From positions 1 to 35,391 of the forward strand of contig CADANF010000037.1 in the NCBI GenBank assembly GCA_902789175.1: a stretch of DNA of 35,391 nucleotides, read 5' to 3'. The notes beneath the pieces were generated by a model that was not told where the DNA came from, ran no database searches, and saw only the letters and a program-made list of their open reading frames with translations. Within the stretch, counting starts at the first letter, position 1, and each line of letters opens with the position of its first letter. Shown piece by piece: positions 23,781 to 32,460 of this stretch. Made by a program: the position numbers and the translations under genes. Origin of the DNA: an uncultured Lachnospiraceae bacterium. GTDB lineage: Bacteria > Bacillota > Clostridia > Lachnospirales > Lachnospiraceae.

Positions 23781-23834
23781 TTAACATAAAAGTGGACCAT
23801 GGTCCCGGGGGTTGTGGTCCATTTTTATGTAAAC
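23780..23834. repeat. 55-bp palindrome, full copy (K)
   Basis: Starts on the last base of the flavoprotein gene's TAG. GTTAACATAAAAGTGGACCA, core CCCGGGGG, right end CATTTTTATGTAAAC. It separates that gene from the TSCPD gene. Confidence 0.88.
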
Positions 23835-23863
23835 TTATCTAATAACATTAAAAGGAGTTTAAA

Positions 23864-24109
23864 ATGGAACATTTTAGTATGCCACTTAAGGGTGTTTGTT
23901 CAGTGAAAGTTGATTTTGATATGGAGGATGGATTACTCCACAACGTGAAATTCACAGGCGGTTGCGATGGTAATTTAAAAGCCATCGGAAGACTTGTTGA
24001 GGGAAAGAAAGCAACTGAGATTGCTGATATTTTAAGAGGCAACAAATGTGGCTTTAGGTCAACATCCTGCGCAGACCAGTTGGCACTGGCGTTAGATAAG
24101 ATTCAGTAA
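23864..24109 (+). CDS. TSCPD-domain protein (TIGR03905-like)
   Basis: 81 residues. The pattern GVCSVKVDFDMEDG, then VKFTGGCDGNLKAI, LVEGKKATEI and CGFRSTSCADQLA matches the small stand-alone TSCPD family. The same domain is found at the C-terminus of some ribonucleotide reductases. Four cysteines may bind metal. The eponymous TSCPD reads TSCAD here (Pro to Ala). The function is unknown. AAAGGAG gives a clear start. Confidence 0.88.
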   Translation: MEHFSMPLKGVCSVKVDFDMEDGLLHNVKFTGGCDGNLKAIGRLVEGKKATEIADILRGNKCGFRSTSCADQLALALDKIQ

Positions 24110-24113
24110 CTTG

Positions 24114-24226
24114 GTTTGACATAAAACTGAGTCATGGTCAATGAGCCTGGGTACGGAATAAACTGAAACATGGTCCCGGAAATGAGCCTGGGTCTCGGGG
24201 AGTATGGCCTGTTTTCAGATTTGACT
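24114..24226. repeat. eroded and rearranged palindrome copies (L)
   Basis: TTGACATAAAACTGAGTCATGG and a second fragment ACTGAAACATGGTCCCGG, with AATGAGCCTGGGT duplicated at 24140 and 24181 and an outer TTTTCAGATTTGAC arm. Two or more old copies seem to have decayed here. No gene is present between 24110 and 24590. Confidence 0.5.
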
Positions 24227-24233
24227 GGCATAT

Positions 24234-24262
24234 TTGACAAGTAGATATTTTGGGTTTACAAT
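24234..24262 (+). promoter_or_regulatory. sigma-A promoter of the thiamin operon
   Basis: TTGACA (24234-24239) and TACAAT (24257-24262) are 17 bases apart, with the riboswitch starting about 25 bases later. Confidence 0.75.
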
Positions 24263-24287
24263 CAGTAATTGTTTGAATTAAATAAAA

Positions 24288-24380
24288 AGATAAGCGGGAG
24301 CTTGTGTGCCAGGCTGAGAGGAAGTAAAGAACTTCGACCGGTAACCTGATTTGGATAATGCCAACGTAGGGATGATAAAC
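24288..24380 (+). ncRNA. TPP riboswitch (THI element)
   Basis: The conserved blocks GCGGGAGC, GGCTGAGAGG, ACCGGTAACCTGATTTGGA and TAATGCCAACGTAGGGA are present in the right order and spacing. The aptamer binds thiamin pyrophosphate. The terminator at 24422 gives a classic transcription-attenuation switch that turns thi genes off when the vitamin is plentiful. Confidence 0.95.
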
Positions 24381-24421
24381 TGAATTTTAAAGATCAGCTT
24401 GTTTTAATTTTACGATTTTTT

Positions 24422-24452
24422 ATGGAGTATCCTTTTTGGGTACTCCATTTTT
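24422..24452 (+). terminator. expression-platform terminator of the TPP riboswitch
   Basis: ATGGAGTATCC (24422-24432) pairs with GGGTACTCCAT (24438-24448) across five T, with one wobble, and is followed by a T run. Confidence 0.88.
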
Positions 24453-24521
24453 ATTATGCGAATTTGAGCCGGAAGGCGAGATGCAATAAGTTAAGCCGCA
24501 AGGCTAGATACTGACTATAAA

Positions 24522-24576
24522 GTTAACATAAAAATGGTCCATAGCCTCCGGGACCTAGGTCCACTTTTATGTTAAC
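24522..24576. repeat. 55-bp palindrome, full copy (M), in the thiE leader
   Basis: GTTAACATAAAA and TTTTATGTTAAC enclose a less perfect stem (GGTCCATAG against CTAGGTCC). It lies between the riboswitch terminator and the thiE ribosome site (AAAGGAG). Confidence 0.88.
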
Positions 24577-24590
24577 TAAAAGGAGACGAC

Positions 24591-25214
24591 ATGGCAGATA
24601 AAAAATTATACTTCATTACGGACAGTTCAGAGTATGAGAGGGATGAATTCCTTCGAAGAGTTGAAGAGGCATTAAAAGCCGGGGTTTCTTTGATACAGCT
24701 CCGTGAGAAGAATAAAACTACAAGAGAATATATAGAAATAGCGACAGCGGTGCATGATCTGACAAAAAATTATAATGTGCCTCTTATAGTAGATGACCGT
24801 GTGGATGTGATGCTGGCAGTCGATGCAGAAGGGGTCCATCTTGGCGCAGAAGATATGCCACTTGATATGGCAAGAAAGCTGATCGGTACAAATAAAATAT
24901 TGGGTGCCACAACAAAAACAGTAAAAGCCGCTAGAGACGCTTATGAAAATGGAGCTGATTATCTTGGGGTTGGAGCTATTTACCCAACCACCACAAAGGT
25001 TAAGACTATCATTACTTCGACAGATACGCTTTCAAAAATCTGTAAAAATGTTCCTATCCCCGTTTTTGCGATAGGTGGTCTTAATCCTGCGAATTTAGAT
25101 GTGTTAAATGGAATCAATATTGAAGGGGTTTGTGTGGTATCAGCTATCATGAAAGCTGAGTCACCTTATAACGCAACATTAGAGATGCAGAGAGCAATCT
25201 CCAAGCTGAACTAG
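24591..25214 (+). CDS. thiE: thiamin phosphate synthase
   Basis: 207 residues, the usual length for this TIM barrel. Motifs: ITDSS near the start, IQLREKNKTTREY (about 35-47), PLIVDDRVDVML, VHLGAEDMP, GATTKT, YLGVGAIYPTTTK (pyrophosphate loop) and FAIGGLN. It joins HMP-pyrophosphate and thiazole phosphate to give thiamin phosphate. It is the first gene after the riboswitch. Its stop codon TAG is part of the CTAGTATAAC end of MITE copy 2. Confidence 0.95.
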   Translation: MADKKLYFITDSSEYERDEFLRRVEEALKAGVSLIQLREKNKTTREYIEIATAVHDLTKNYNVPLIVDDRVDVMLAVDAEGVHLGAEDMPLDMARKLIGTNKILGATTKTVKAARDAYENGADYLGVGAIYPTTTKVKTIITSTDTLSKICKNVPIPVFAIGGLNPANLDVLNGINIEGVCVVSAIMKAESPYNATLEMQRAISKLN

Positions 25215-25378
25215 TATAACGTTCGCAAAATAACTGGACTAATGCGCTGAATGCTTGCTCGAGAGTGCGCCTCAAAAAACGTAGGCGTAGCGGCGGGCTA
25301 CGCTGAGGATTTTTGAGGCGTGCTATCGATGTAAGCAGGCAAGCATTCGGTCCAATTATTTAAGTGACGTTATACTAG
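25211..25378 (+). mobile_element. MITE-like inverted-repeat element, copy 2 (168 bp)
   Basis: The same ends and orientation as copy 1, inserted at the very end of thiE and before thiS. Small differences are confined to the centre (GGCGTAGCGGCGGGCTACGC) and a few arm bases. It could form a long hairpin in the thi mRNA. Confidence 0.85.
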
Positions 25379-25419
25379 CAAGGGGAAAGATACATTTTAT
25401 TTAAAGAAAGGAGCGTAAT

Positions 25420-25614
25420 ATGGTAAAAGTAAACGGCGAGTCATTTGAAATGGATGGCAGGTCGGTAGCATTTATGTTGGACAGTCTTAAATATGACAGG
25501 ACCAGGGTAGCAGTGGAGATTAACGAAGAAATAGTGCCGAGATCAACTTATGAAAATACTATCCTAAAAAATGGCGATACAGTGGAAGTTGTAAGCTTTG
25601 TAGGAGGTGGTTGA
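25420..25614 (+). CDS. thiS: sulfur carrier protein
   Basis: 64 residues, beta-grasp, ending in the required Gly-Gly (VVSFVGGG). The C-terminal glycine is adenylated by ThiF and converted to a thiocarboxylate that donates sulfur to the thiazole. AAAGGAG lies 7 bases upstream. It follows the MITE, so it relies on read-through from the riboswitch promoter or on a promoter I could not identify. Confidence 0.95.
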   Translation: MVKVNGESFEMDGRSVAFMLDSLKYDRTRVAVEINEEIVPRSTYENTILKNGDTVEVVSFVGGG

Positions 25615-25674
25615 AAAACAGCAGATCTTTCATCACTATTTGTGACGCGGATTGACCGCAAAATGGAGATTAAT

Positions 25675-26319
25675 ATGGATAATAATATTCCATCAAAAGA
25701 GGAATTTTATGAGGCTCTTAGTGTAAGACATGGCAAAGATAATCAGGAGAAATTCAGGGCGGCGACAGTTGCTATTTTAGGACTCGGAGGTCTTGGTTCA
25801 AATGTATCTATCTGCCTTGCGAGAGCCGGTATAGGGAAACTGATCTTAATCGATTTTGACAAAGTTGATATAACCAATATTCATCGGCAGCAATATAAAC
25901 TTGAGCAGATCGGGCTGGAAAAGACTAAGGCCCTGGCTGATAACTTGAGCGAGATAAATCCATTTATGGAAATCGAGACTCATCAGGTAAAGGTAAATGA
26001 ATCTAACATCCATCAGCTTTTAAATGAGGCAGATATAGTCTGTGAGGCATTTGACAATGCAAAGAGTAAAGCCATGCTGGTTAATTATGTTTTGGAACAT
26101 TTTCCAGATAAATATATAGTTTCTGGATCCGGAATGGCTGGATTTAACAGCGCGAATATGATCTCAACGAAGAAATTATCAAAAAGATTTTATCTTTGCG
26201 GAGATGGAGTCAGTGATGTAAATCTGGGAATCGGACTTATTTCATCAAGGGTTATGGCCTGCGCTGCTCATGAGGCTCATATGGTTCTAAGAATACTTAT
26301 GGGGGAGACGGATGCGTAA
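25675..26319 (+). CDS. thiF: ThiS adenylyltransferase
   Basis: 214 residues, the short form of the E1-like ThiF family. The ATP-binding glycine loop is ILGLGGLGSNVSICLARAG, followed by LILIDFDKVDITNIHRQQY with the conserved Asp and Arg, and later CEAFDNAKSKAM and VSGSGMAGF. It activates the ThiS C-terminus as an acyl-adenylate. An upstream GTG at 25642 is open, but GGAG at 25665-25668 points to the ATG at 25675. The CXXC zinc pairs of long ThiF/MoeB proteins are absent, as expected for this short class. Confidence 0.92.
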   Translation: MDNNIPSKEEFYEALSVRHGKDNQEKFRAATVAILGLGGLGSNVSICLARAGIGKLILIDFDKVDITNIHRQQYKLEQIGLEKTKALADNLSEINPFMEIETHQVKVNESNIHQLLNEADIVCEAFDNAKSKAMLVNYVLEHFPDKYIVSGSGMAGFNSANMISTKKLSKRFYLCGDGVSDVNLGIGLISSRVMACAAHEAHMVLRILMGETDA

Positions 26320-26401
26320 ATTAAGACTTACCCGCCGTGCCCAAAGGCGTTCGTCATGCTACAAAAGTTGAATAATAGTCGGAATATAAAGAGGAAAAAA
26401 T

Positions 26402-27190
26402 ATGGTAGATAATAAAAAAAATCTAGATAGTGACAAGTTGGTGATCGGCGGCAGGGAGTTTAATTCCCGCTTTATCCTTGGGTCGGGCAAATATTCCATG
26501 AAGCTTATCGAAGCTGCTATAAAGGATGCCGGTGCTGAGATAATCACACTTGCCGTAAGACGTACAAATACAAAGGAAGAGGAAAATATCCTTGATTTCA
26601 TTCCTGAAAATGTAACCCTCCTTCCTAATACAAGCGGCGCAAGAAATGCAAAGGAAGCTGTAAGGATCGCCCGGCTGGCAAGGGAATTGGGCTGTGGTGA
26701 CATGGTAAAGATTGAGATCATGAAAGATACTAAATACCTTCTTCCTGATAACTATGAGACTATCAAAGCCACAGAAATACTCGCAAAAGAGGGCTTTATC
26801 GTAATGCCTTATATGTATCCGGATCTAAACTCAGCAAGAGAACTGGTAAATGTCGGTGCGGCGTCAGTCATGCCTCTTGCTTCACCTATAGGTTCGAATA
26901 AAGGTCTTGCCACAAAAGAATTCATACAGATTTTGATTGATGAGATAGATCTTCCTATTATTGTTGACGCAGGCATTGGAAAGCCTTCTCAGGCCTGCGA
27001 AGCAATGGAAATGGGGGCTGCTGCAGTTATGGCAAATACAGCCCTTGCTACAGCAGGTGATCTTATGCTTATGGCATCAGCTTTTAAGGATGCGATAAAT
27101 GCAGGCCGTAAGGCTTATCTTTCAGGGCTTGGCCGCGTACTCCAGAGAGGAGCACAGTCCTCAGATCCACTCACAGGATTTCTTAGATAG
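26402..27190 (+). CDS. thiG: thiazole synthase
   Basis: 262 residues, TIM barrel. The N-terminal [17 protein letters not shown], the MVKIEIMKD stretch with the lysine that forms a Schiff base with deoxyxylulose phosphate, the [10 protein letters not shown] loop, and [20 protein letters not shown] and [11 protein letters not shown] phosphate loops are all present. It condenses DXP, dehydroglycine and ThiS thiocarboxylate to the thiazole. The ribosome site is AGAGGA. It pairs with thiH just downstream. Confidence 0.96.
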   Translation: MVDNKKNLDSDKLVIGGREFNSRFILGSGKYSMKLIEAAIKDAGAEIITLAVRRTNTKEEENILDFIPENVTLLPNTSGARNAKEAVRIARLARELGCGDMVKIEIMKDTKYLLPDNYETIKATEILAKEGFIVMPYMYPDLNSARELVNVGAASVMPLASPIGSNKGLATKEFIQILIDEIDLPIIVDAGIGKPSQACEAMEMGAAAVMANTALATAGDLMLMASAFKDAINAGRKAYLSGLGRVLQRGAQSSDPLTGFLR

Positions 27191-27242
27191 AAGTAGAAAT
27201 AGTAAGGAAAGCGGCACAGTATTCCTTATCCAGGAGGCAGAT

Positions 27243-28499
27243 ATGGAGAATCATTTTTTTGTAGATTCGGATGAATTATCCCCAAAGGCATTGGAGATCA
27301 AGCATAGAATAGAGACTGATCCAAAGGCCAGAACAAATCATATGGAATATCTTCCGGGGATGGATGTTCTTAAGTCAGATATATGTGAAAAAGTAATGAG
27401 TCATATGAAATCATATGACTACAGCAAATACACAGCGTTGGATGTAAGAAGAGCGCTTAACCATGAAAGATGCACGATTGATGATTTCAAGGCACTTCTT
27501 TCACCGGCGGCAGAGCCATTTTTAGAGGAAATGGCGAAGAGAGCAAGCCAGGAGACGAGTAAGCATTTTGGCAACACGGTTTACATTTTTACGCCGATCT
27601 ATATTGCAAATTATTGCGAGAATTACTGCATTTATTGCGGTTTCAACTGCTATAACAAGATAAATCGCCTGAAGCTCAGCCTTGAAGAGATTGAGCATGA
27701 GATGAAAGTTATCAGCGACAGTGGAATGGAGGAAATCCTTATACTTACCGGGGAAAGCCCAGCCATGTCAGATGTAAGATATATCGGCGAGGCAGTTAAG
27801 ATTGCAAGAAAATATTTCCGCATGGTTGGAATCGAGGTTTACCCTGTAAATGTTTCTAACTATAAATATCTCCATGAATGTGGCGCGGATTATGTTACGG
27901 TTTTTCAGGAAACCTACGACACTGATAGATATGAGCAGCTACATTTGATGGGAAATAAGAGAAGCTGGCCATACCGTTTTGATGCACAGGAAAGGGCCCT
28001 GATGGGTGGAATGAGGGGAGTTGCATTTTCAGCGCTGCTGGGACTGTCAGATTTTAGAAAGGATGCGCTGGCGACAGCCCTACATGTATATTTCCTGCAG
28101 CGAAAATATCCTCATGCGGAAATGTCACTTTCCTGCCCAAGACTTAGACCTATCATAAATAACGAGACCATAAATCCACTTGATGTGGGAGAAAAGCAGC
28201 TCTGTCAGATATTATGTGCGTATAGAATCTTCCTTCCTTTTGTCGGGATCACGGTATCATCCCGCGAATCGGCACAGTTTAGAAATGGAATCGTAAAGAT
28301 AGCTGCGACTAAGGTATCTGCCGGAGTTTCAACGGGAATTGGAGATCATGAAGATAAGTATGAAAAAAGAAAAGAAGCAACGGATGTACATGGCGACGAG
28401 CAGTTTGAGATAGCCGACGAAAGAAGCCTTCAAAATATGTATAGTGACATTTCTGCGGAAGGCCTTCAGCCGGTATTAAATGACTATATCTTCACTTAG
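27243..28499 (+). CDS. thiH: 2-iminoacetate synthase, radical SAM
   Basis: 418 residues. The radical-SAM cluster motif is CENYCIYC at residues 125-132 (CX3CX2C), in the context NYCENYCIYCGFNCYNKI, followed by the ILTGESP region and a C-terminal part typical of ThiH. It cleaves tyrosine to dehydroglycine and p-cresol under anaerobic conditions for ThiG. The ATG at 27243 has CAGGAGG 7 bases upstream; earlier in-frame codons overlap thiG and are not used. Its TAG stop touches palindrome copy N. Using ThiH rather than the oxygen-dependent ThiO fits an anaerobe. Confidence 0.95.
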   Translation: MENHFFVDSDELSPKALEIKHRIETDPKARTNHMEYLPGMDVLKSDICEKVMSHMKSYDYSKYTALDVRRALNHERCTIDDFKALLSPAAEPFLEEMAKRASQETSKHFGNTVYIFTPIYIANYCENYCIYCGFNCYNKINRLKLSLEEIEHEMKVISDSGMEEILILTGESPAMSDVRYIGEAVKIARKYFRMVGIEVYPVNVSNYKYLHECGADYVTVFQETYDTDRYEQLHLMGNKRSWPYRFDAQERALMGGMRGVAFSALLGLSDFRKDALATALHVYFLQRKYPHAEMSLSCPRLRPIINNETINPLDVGEKQLCQILCAYRIFLPFVGITVSSRESAQFRNGIVKIAATKVSAGVSTGIGDHEDKYEKRKEATDVHGDEQFEIADERSLQNMYSDISAEGLQPVLNDYIFT

Positions 28500-28553
28500 T
28501 TAACATAAAAATGGACCACAACCCCCGGGACTGTGGTCCATTTTTATGTTAAC
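28499..28553. repeat. 55-bp palindrome, full copy (N), between convergent genes
   Basis: Begins on the G of the thiH TAG and ends 10 bases before the stop of the leftward ABC permease. GGACCACA...TGTGGTCC with CCCCCGGG in the middle, flanked by A- and T-tracts. Its position between converging genes fits a terminator working both ways. Confidence 0.92.
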
Positions 28554-28562
28554 TAGATTCGT

Positions 28563-29396
28563 TCAAGACCCGGTGCCGCTGTAGCGGCTGGCGCCGTACA
28601 TCCAGAGTTTATAACTCAGATAAAAGAAGAATATTCCCGCAAAAGGTGACAGCCATGAAAGAAGCGGAATCTCATCTGGCCGGAGTATCACAAGGCTTGG
28701 ATAGTAAGCGATAAATGCAATCGGCATGATGAATGTAAAGATAAATCTAAATACCGGGTTAAATATTGTTATCGGATACTTGGCATATTCTTTGAATCGA
28801 TATACAAAATCCAAAACGAAAAATGAATTCTGTATCCAAAAACAGGTTGCAGCGGCAGCGGTCTGAAGCGCGATCATTATAAGAGAAGCTGTGATAAGAA
28901 AGATCATAAGCTTAACAATTGAAAGAAAACTAAACCTAAGTCCCATTTTAACCCAGGCATAGATAAGAGTTCCTATGCCAAATGCCAGCTGGCCCAGCCC
29001 CTTAACATCAAAAACTTCCGACTGATAATAAAAGAAAAGGTTTATAGGTCTGAAGCAGTATTTGATAAAATCACCGGAATAAACATTCATACGAAGACTC
29101 CAGTTATTATCGAAGAAACACTGGGCCGGCGTAACGGAAATAAGTGAAAAGCCATAAAGAAACAGCATTTCATAATAGGTCCAGTTGTTTATAGTCGGAA
29201 AATTCCGAAACAGGATCCAGAAACCGACGAAACCGGAAATATTTGTGCATATCATTCCTATGGTTGAAATGATAAAATCCGCGCGGTAACTCATTTTACT
29301 CTTAAGGTCCTGAGCCAGGATTTTAAAATAAATGCGAAAATAAAACCTCAGGTTGTGTTTTTTTATCGTTTTTTCATTTAAAGAACTAGTTTTCAT
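28563..29396 (-). CDS. ABC-2 type exporter permease (second)
   Basis: 277 residues with six predicted membrane spans and a basic N-terminus. It resembles the ABC2_membrane_6 (PF06182-like) permeases that occur in pairs beside one ATPase (FRNFPTINNWTYYEMLFLYG, VYSGDFIKYCFRPI). The start at 29396 follows GGAGG; the codons upstream (29411) overlap that ribosome site. It is the last gene of the leftward trio; the substrate is unknown. Confidence 0.82.
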   Translation of the reverse strand: MKTSSLNEKTIKKHNLRFYFRIYFKILAQDLKSKMSYRADFIISTIGMICTNISGFVGFWILFRNFPTINNWTYYEMLFLYGFSLISVTPAQCFFDNNWSLRMNVYSGDFIKYCFRPINLFFYYQSEVFDVKGLGQLAFGIGTLIYAWVKMGLRFSFLSIVKLMIFLITASLIMIALQTAAAATCFWIQNSFFVLDFVYRFKEYAKYPITIFNPVFRFIFTFIMPIAFIAYYPSLVILRPDEIPLLSWLSPFAGIFFFYLSYKLWMYGASRYSGTGS

Positions 29397-29400
29397 CAGA

Positions 29401-30204
29401 TCAACCTCCATTCACAGTAATCTGCTTTATTGAAATCTTCCAGAATAATTTGCTTATTATAAACATTACAATGCACCAGCCCAGCTGCATTAAAAGGGTG
29501 GAAAGCGTTGTCTGCCATTTTAAATCTTTCCCTAAAAGTATGGAAAGTGGAGCATTGTAAATGGATTGAAAGGGCAGATAATAAACTATCTTTTTTAATG
29601 TTTCAGGGAAAAATGCAATAGGGATCGTCACTCCTGAAAAAAGCATGACCACCACCTGTTTCATAATATTTATACCCCAGATGGACTCGGTATAAAGGCA
29701 AATGGTTCCTACAAAAAAGTCGATACTGTAATTTATTGATACCGCTAAAACAACCGAGATCACGAAGTAAATCAGGTTGATACCCATTGGGATCGCGCCT
29801 TGAGTCACCACCGTAACTATGATAAACGTCGGTAAAAATGTAAGAAAAAACTGGCTGATAAATGATCCGGAATATGACCAGAACAGATATTTCCTGTAGT
29901 CCATGGGTTTAAGCAGGTCTAATACGATCTTTCCGGATTGGATATTCCTTCCGATTTCCCATACCGCATACATTTCCATGAAATTAAATAATGCTGTAGC
30001 AAGCACGAGATAAATAAGAGTGTCCGAAAATGTCATCCCTCTTACAACACTAGTACCTGCGGATTTATAAATTGCCTGCCATAAAAAGTAAATGATCGTG
30101 AGATATAGGATGTTACCGATGACAATGATTATAAAGGACAGGCGAAATTGCAGCGATTCAATAAGGCCAGCTCTTGTCAGGGTTAGATATTTCCTTAATT
30201 TCAT
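29401..30204 (-). CDS. ABC-2 type exporter permease (first)
   Basis: 267 residues, six membrane spans, the same family as its neighbour: RAGLIESLQFRLSFIIIVIG, and MEMYAVWEIGRNIQSGKIVL followed by LKPMDYRKY, the hallmark stretch of this permease class (compare the partner's SGDFIKY-RPI). The ATG at 30204 follows GGAGGA; the upstream ATG at 30219 is within the ribosome site. The spacing of 4 bases to the next gene indicates tight co-translation. Confidence 0.83.
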   Translation of the reverse strand: MKLRKYLTLTRAGLIESLQFRLSFIIIVIGNILYLTIIYFLWQAIYKSAGTSVVRGMTFSDTLIYLVLATALFNFMEMYAVWEIGRNIQSGKIVLDLLKPMDYRKYLFWSYSGSFISQFFLTFLPTFIIVTVVTQGAIPMGINLIYFVISVVLAVSINYSIDFFVGTICLYTESIWGINIMKQVVVMLFSGVTIPIAFFPETLKKIVYYLPFQSIYNAPLSILLGKDLKWQTTLSTLLMQLGWCIVMFIISKLFWKISIKQITVNGG

Positions 30205-30218
30205 ATGGTCCTCCTCCA

Positions 30219-31220
30219 TCAGATATGTTCTTCGTAAATTTTCTTTATAACTTCTTCGGTAGATATTTCTTCCAGCTGCATATCTTTAATGATATAAGAC
30301 TTCTGAAGGGCGCTAAGAACATCTATTACTTTGATCTTATCTTCATTTACAAGAATGGAGATCCAGTCTTCATCCGAAGAAATGGAGCAGTCAGGATGCA
30401 AATGTTTAATCTTTTCAGCTTCTTCATTCATGTCACCGTTTATCCTGATCTTTAGTGTGCGGTAGGAACCAAAGAAACCTTTTAAATGCTCGATGTCATT
30501 GTCATAAAGCATTTTTCCTTTATCTATTATTACGATCCTCTTACAAAGAGCATCTACATCTCCCATATCATGAGTTGTAAGGATAACAGTGGTTTTCTTT
30601 TGTTTATTAAGGGCCTGGATCAAAGTCCTTATCTTTGCTTTCATGGAAACGTCAAGACCGATGGTAGGCTCATCCAGAAAAACGATTTTTGGATCATGCA
30701 GAAATGCTGCTAGTATATCACTTAAAGTTCTCTGACCAAGTGACATTTGTCTTACAGGTTTGTGAAGGATAGGTTCTATATCCACCAGTGATTGATAAAA
30801 TTCCAGAATATTTTTATAATCGGAGTCACTAACCTGATATATATCTTTTAAGATCTTAAATGATTCTATTAAGGGAAGCGCCCACCAGAGCTGGGATCTC
30901 TGACCAAATACTACGCCGATTTCCTGGGCGTTGCGGCTACGGTTTTCATAGGGAACATTTCCACTTACAATTAATTCTCCGCGACTTGGTCGAAGTACTC
31001 CGGTCATCATTTTGATAGTGGTGGATTTTCCGGCGCCGTTTGGCCCCAGGTAACCTACAATCTCCCCCTGATCGATTGTCATGGTTATATCATCTACAGC
31101 GTGTACTATCTTATAATCTCTTGAGAAAAGATCTTTAAGACTTCCTTTAAGTCCTTCGTGACGATTAAGAACTTTAAAATCTTTGGAAACATTTTTCATA
31201 ATGATTGCGTGATCTGTCAT
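30219..31220 (-). CDS. ABC transporter ATP-binding protein
   Basis: 333 residues. Walker A GPNGAGKST (about 59-67), Q-loop GQRSQLWWALP, signature MSLGQRT (about 155), Walker B KIVFLDEP and the switch His in TTHD are all intact. A C-terminal domain of about 90 residues follows, as in long DrrA/NodI-like exporter ATPases. GQRSQLWW after the Q-loop is typical of the subfamily that pairs with two ABC2_membrane_6 permeases. AAGGAG gives the start. The operon is divergent from the AraC-type gene at 31549, which may control it. Confidence 0.92.
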   Translation of the reverse strand: MTDHAIIMKNVSKDFKVLNRHEGLKGSLKDLFSRDYKIVHAVDDITMTIDQGEIVGYLGPNGAGKSTTIKMMTGVLRPSRGELIVSGNVPYENRSRNAQEIGVVFGQRSQLWWALPLIESFKILKDIYQVSDSDYKNILEFYQSLVDIEPILHKPVRQMSLGQRTLSDILAAFLHDPKIVFLDEPTIGLDVSMKAKIRTLIQALNKQKKTTVILTTHDMGDVDALCKRIVIIDKGKMLYDNDIEHLKGFFGSYRTLKIRINGDMNEEAEKIKHLHPDCSISSDEDWISILVNEDKIKVIDVLSALQKSYIIKDMQLEEISTEEVIKKIYEEHI

Positions 31221-31290
31221 TTTTTCATCTCCTTTATGTTGTGTGGGTTATGTATTTTAAATATTTATTTGCTGGGTAGTCTGTTGATTC

Positions 31291-31381
31291 AGCAGCTGAA
31301 TATTTCATTGACTCAGGATCATTAATCTTAGCAGCTGAATATTTCATTGACTCAGGATCATTAATTTTTGCAGCTGAAAAC
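31291..31381. repeat. 39-bp tandem repeat in the ABC/AraC intergenic region
   Basis: Two full units beginning AGCAGCTGAATATTTCATTG (31291 and 31330) and the start of a third at 31369 (TGCAGCTGAA). Each begins with CAGCTG, itself a palindrome. They lie between two divergent genes and may be binding sites for the AraC-type regulator. Nothing else was found in 31221-31548 except the hairpin at 31486. Confidence 0.7.
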
Positions 31382-31485
31382 TTTCTTGTTCTATTTGTTC
31401 CAACTCAGATATGCTTGATTATTTACTTAATTATAAGTATATTATCTTTGTAAGGGTATTTATATGGTGTTTCATATCCATTTTT

Positions 31486-31524
31486 ATAACTATCTTACAT
31501 GATGGGAAAAGATAGTTATATTTT
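31486..31524 (+). promoter_or_regulatory. inverted repeat before the AraC-type gene
   Basis: ATAACTATCT (31486-31495) pairs exactly with AGATAGTTAT (31510-31519), followed by ATTTTT. It may be an operator or an attenuator hairpin; the ribosome site AAGGAG of the regulator comes right after. Confidence 0.5.
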
Positions 31525-31548
31525 TAACAGATTAAGGAGAAAATTGTT

Positions 31549-32451
31549 ATGAAACGAGAATTAATGGGGCTGATCGTAAAAAGAGATGATGGTTCAGAAA
31601 TAATTAATTATAATAACGAGGCATTTCCATCTTACATAAATGACGGTTGGATAAGGCCGCATGTAACCTGGGAGAGAGTGCCGCATTTTCATGAGGATGT
31701 GGAAATACTTTCTGTTAAATCTGGGAGGATGGCTTATTCTGTAAATGGAAACATAATTGAGCTGAATGCGGGAGATACCATTTTTGTAAATGCAAATCAG
31801 ATTCATTACAGCATAGCGGTGGATGAAGAAGTGGCGAAATATGTAATATTTGTCATAAATCCATCCATTCTTAAAACATCAGTCGCAGTGGAAATGCAGG
31901 CGGTTATGCCAATTCTTTCAAATCCCAATCTTTCCTATATAAGATTTTGTGGCGAAACAGAGAATAAAAAAGCTATCTATGAGATTATGCAGACTTTGCC
32001 GGATGTGAGGCAGGACGCATTTCAGGTGAATAAGAGATTTTTTTCTATCTGGGAAATAATCATGAGGCAGGGTGAGTCTTATGGATTATTTGGAAATGAC
32101 ATCGACGTGGATATTCATATGCAGTCATTTAAAAAGATGATGTATTTTATCCAGAAGGAATATCAAAATAAGGTGACGCTGGAGATGATCGCTGCCAGCG
32201 GAGGTGTTAGCAAATCCCTGTGCAACAAGCTTTTTAAGAAGTACGTGGCAGTTTCACCGATAAATTATCTTCTTGAGATCAGGATAAAGAAAGTTACGGA
32301 ATATCTGAGAAACACCTCATATTCGTTATCTGAGATAGCTGAGTTATGTGGATTTAACGGTGCAAGTTATATGGCAGAGATGTTTAAAAAATCTACGGGA
32401 GTCTGCCCACTAAATTACCGGATTAAAAATAAGGGAATAATTGGGCAATAG
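31549..32451 (+). CDS. AraC-family transcriptional regulator
   Basis: 300 residues. An N-terminal cupin-like sensor domain (PHFHEDVEILSV at about 46-57, ELNAGDTIFVNANQIHY) is followed by the double helix-turn-helix domain (about residues 195-295: VTLEMIAASGGVSKSLCNKL, then YSLSEIAELCGFNGASYMAE, MFKKSTGVCPLNYR). It binds DNA in response to a small ligand, often a sugar. Divergent from the ABC exporter; the 39-bp repeats between them are candidate sites. Confidence 0.92.
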   Translation: MKRELMGLIVKRDDGSEIINYNNEAFPSYINDGWIRPHVTWERVPHFHEDVEILSVKSGRMAYSVNGNIIELNAGDTIFVNANQIHYSIAVDEEVAKYVIFVINPSILKTSVAVEMQAVMPILSNPNLSYIRFCGETENKKAIYEIMQTLPDVRQDAFQVNKRFFSIWEIIMRQGESYGLFGNDIDVDIHMQSFKKMMYFIQKEYQNKVTLEMIAASGGVSKSLCNKLFKKYVAVSPINYLLEIRIKKVTEYLRNTSYSLSEIAELCGFNGASYMAEMFKKSTGVCPLNYRIKNKGIIGQ

Positions 32452-32460
32452 GTGTTGAGT

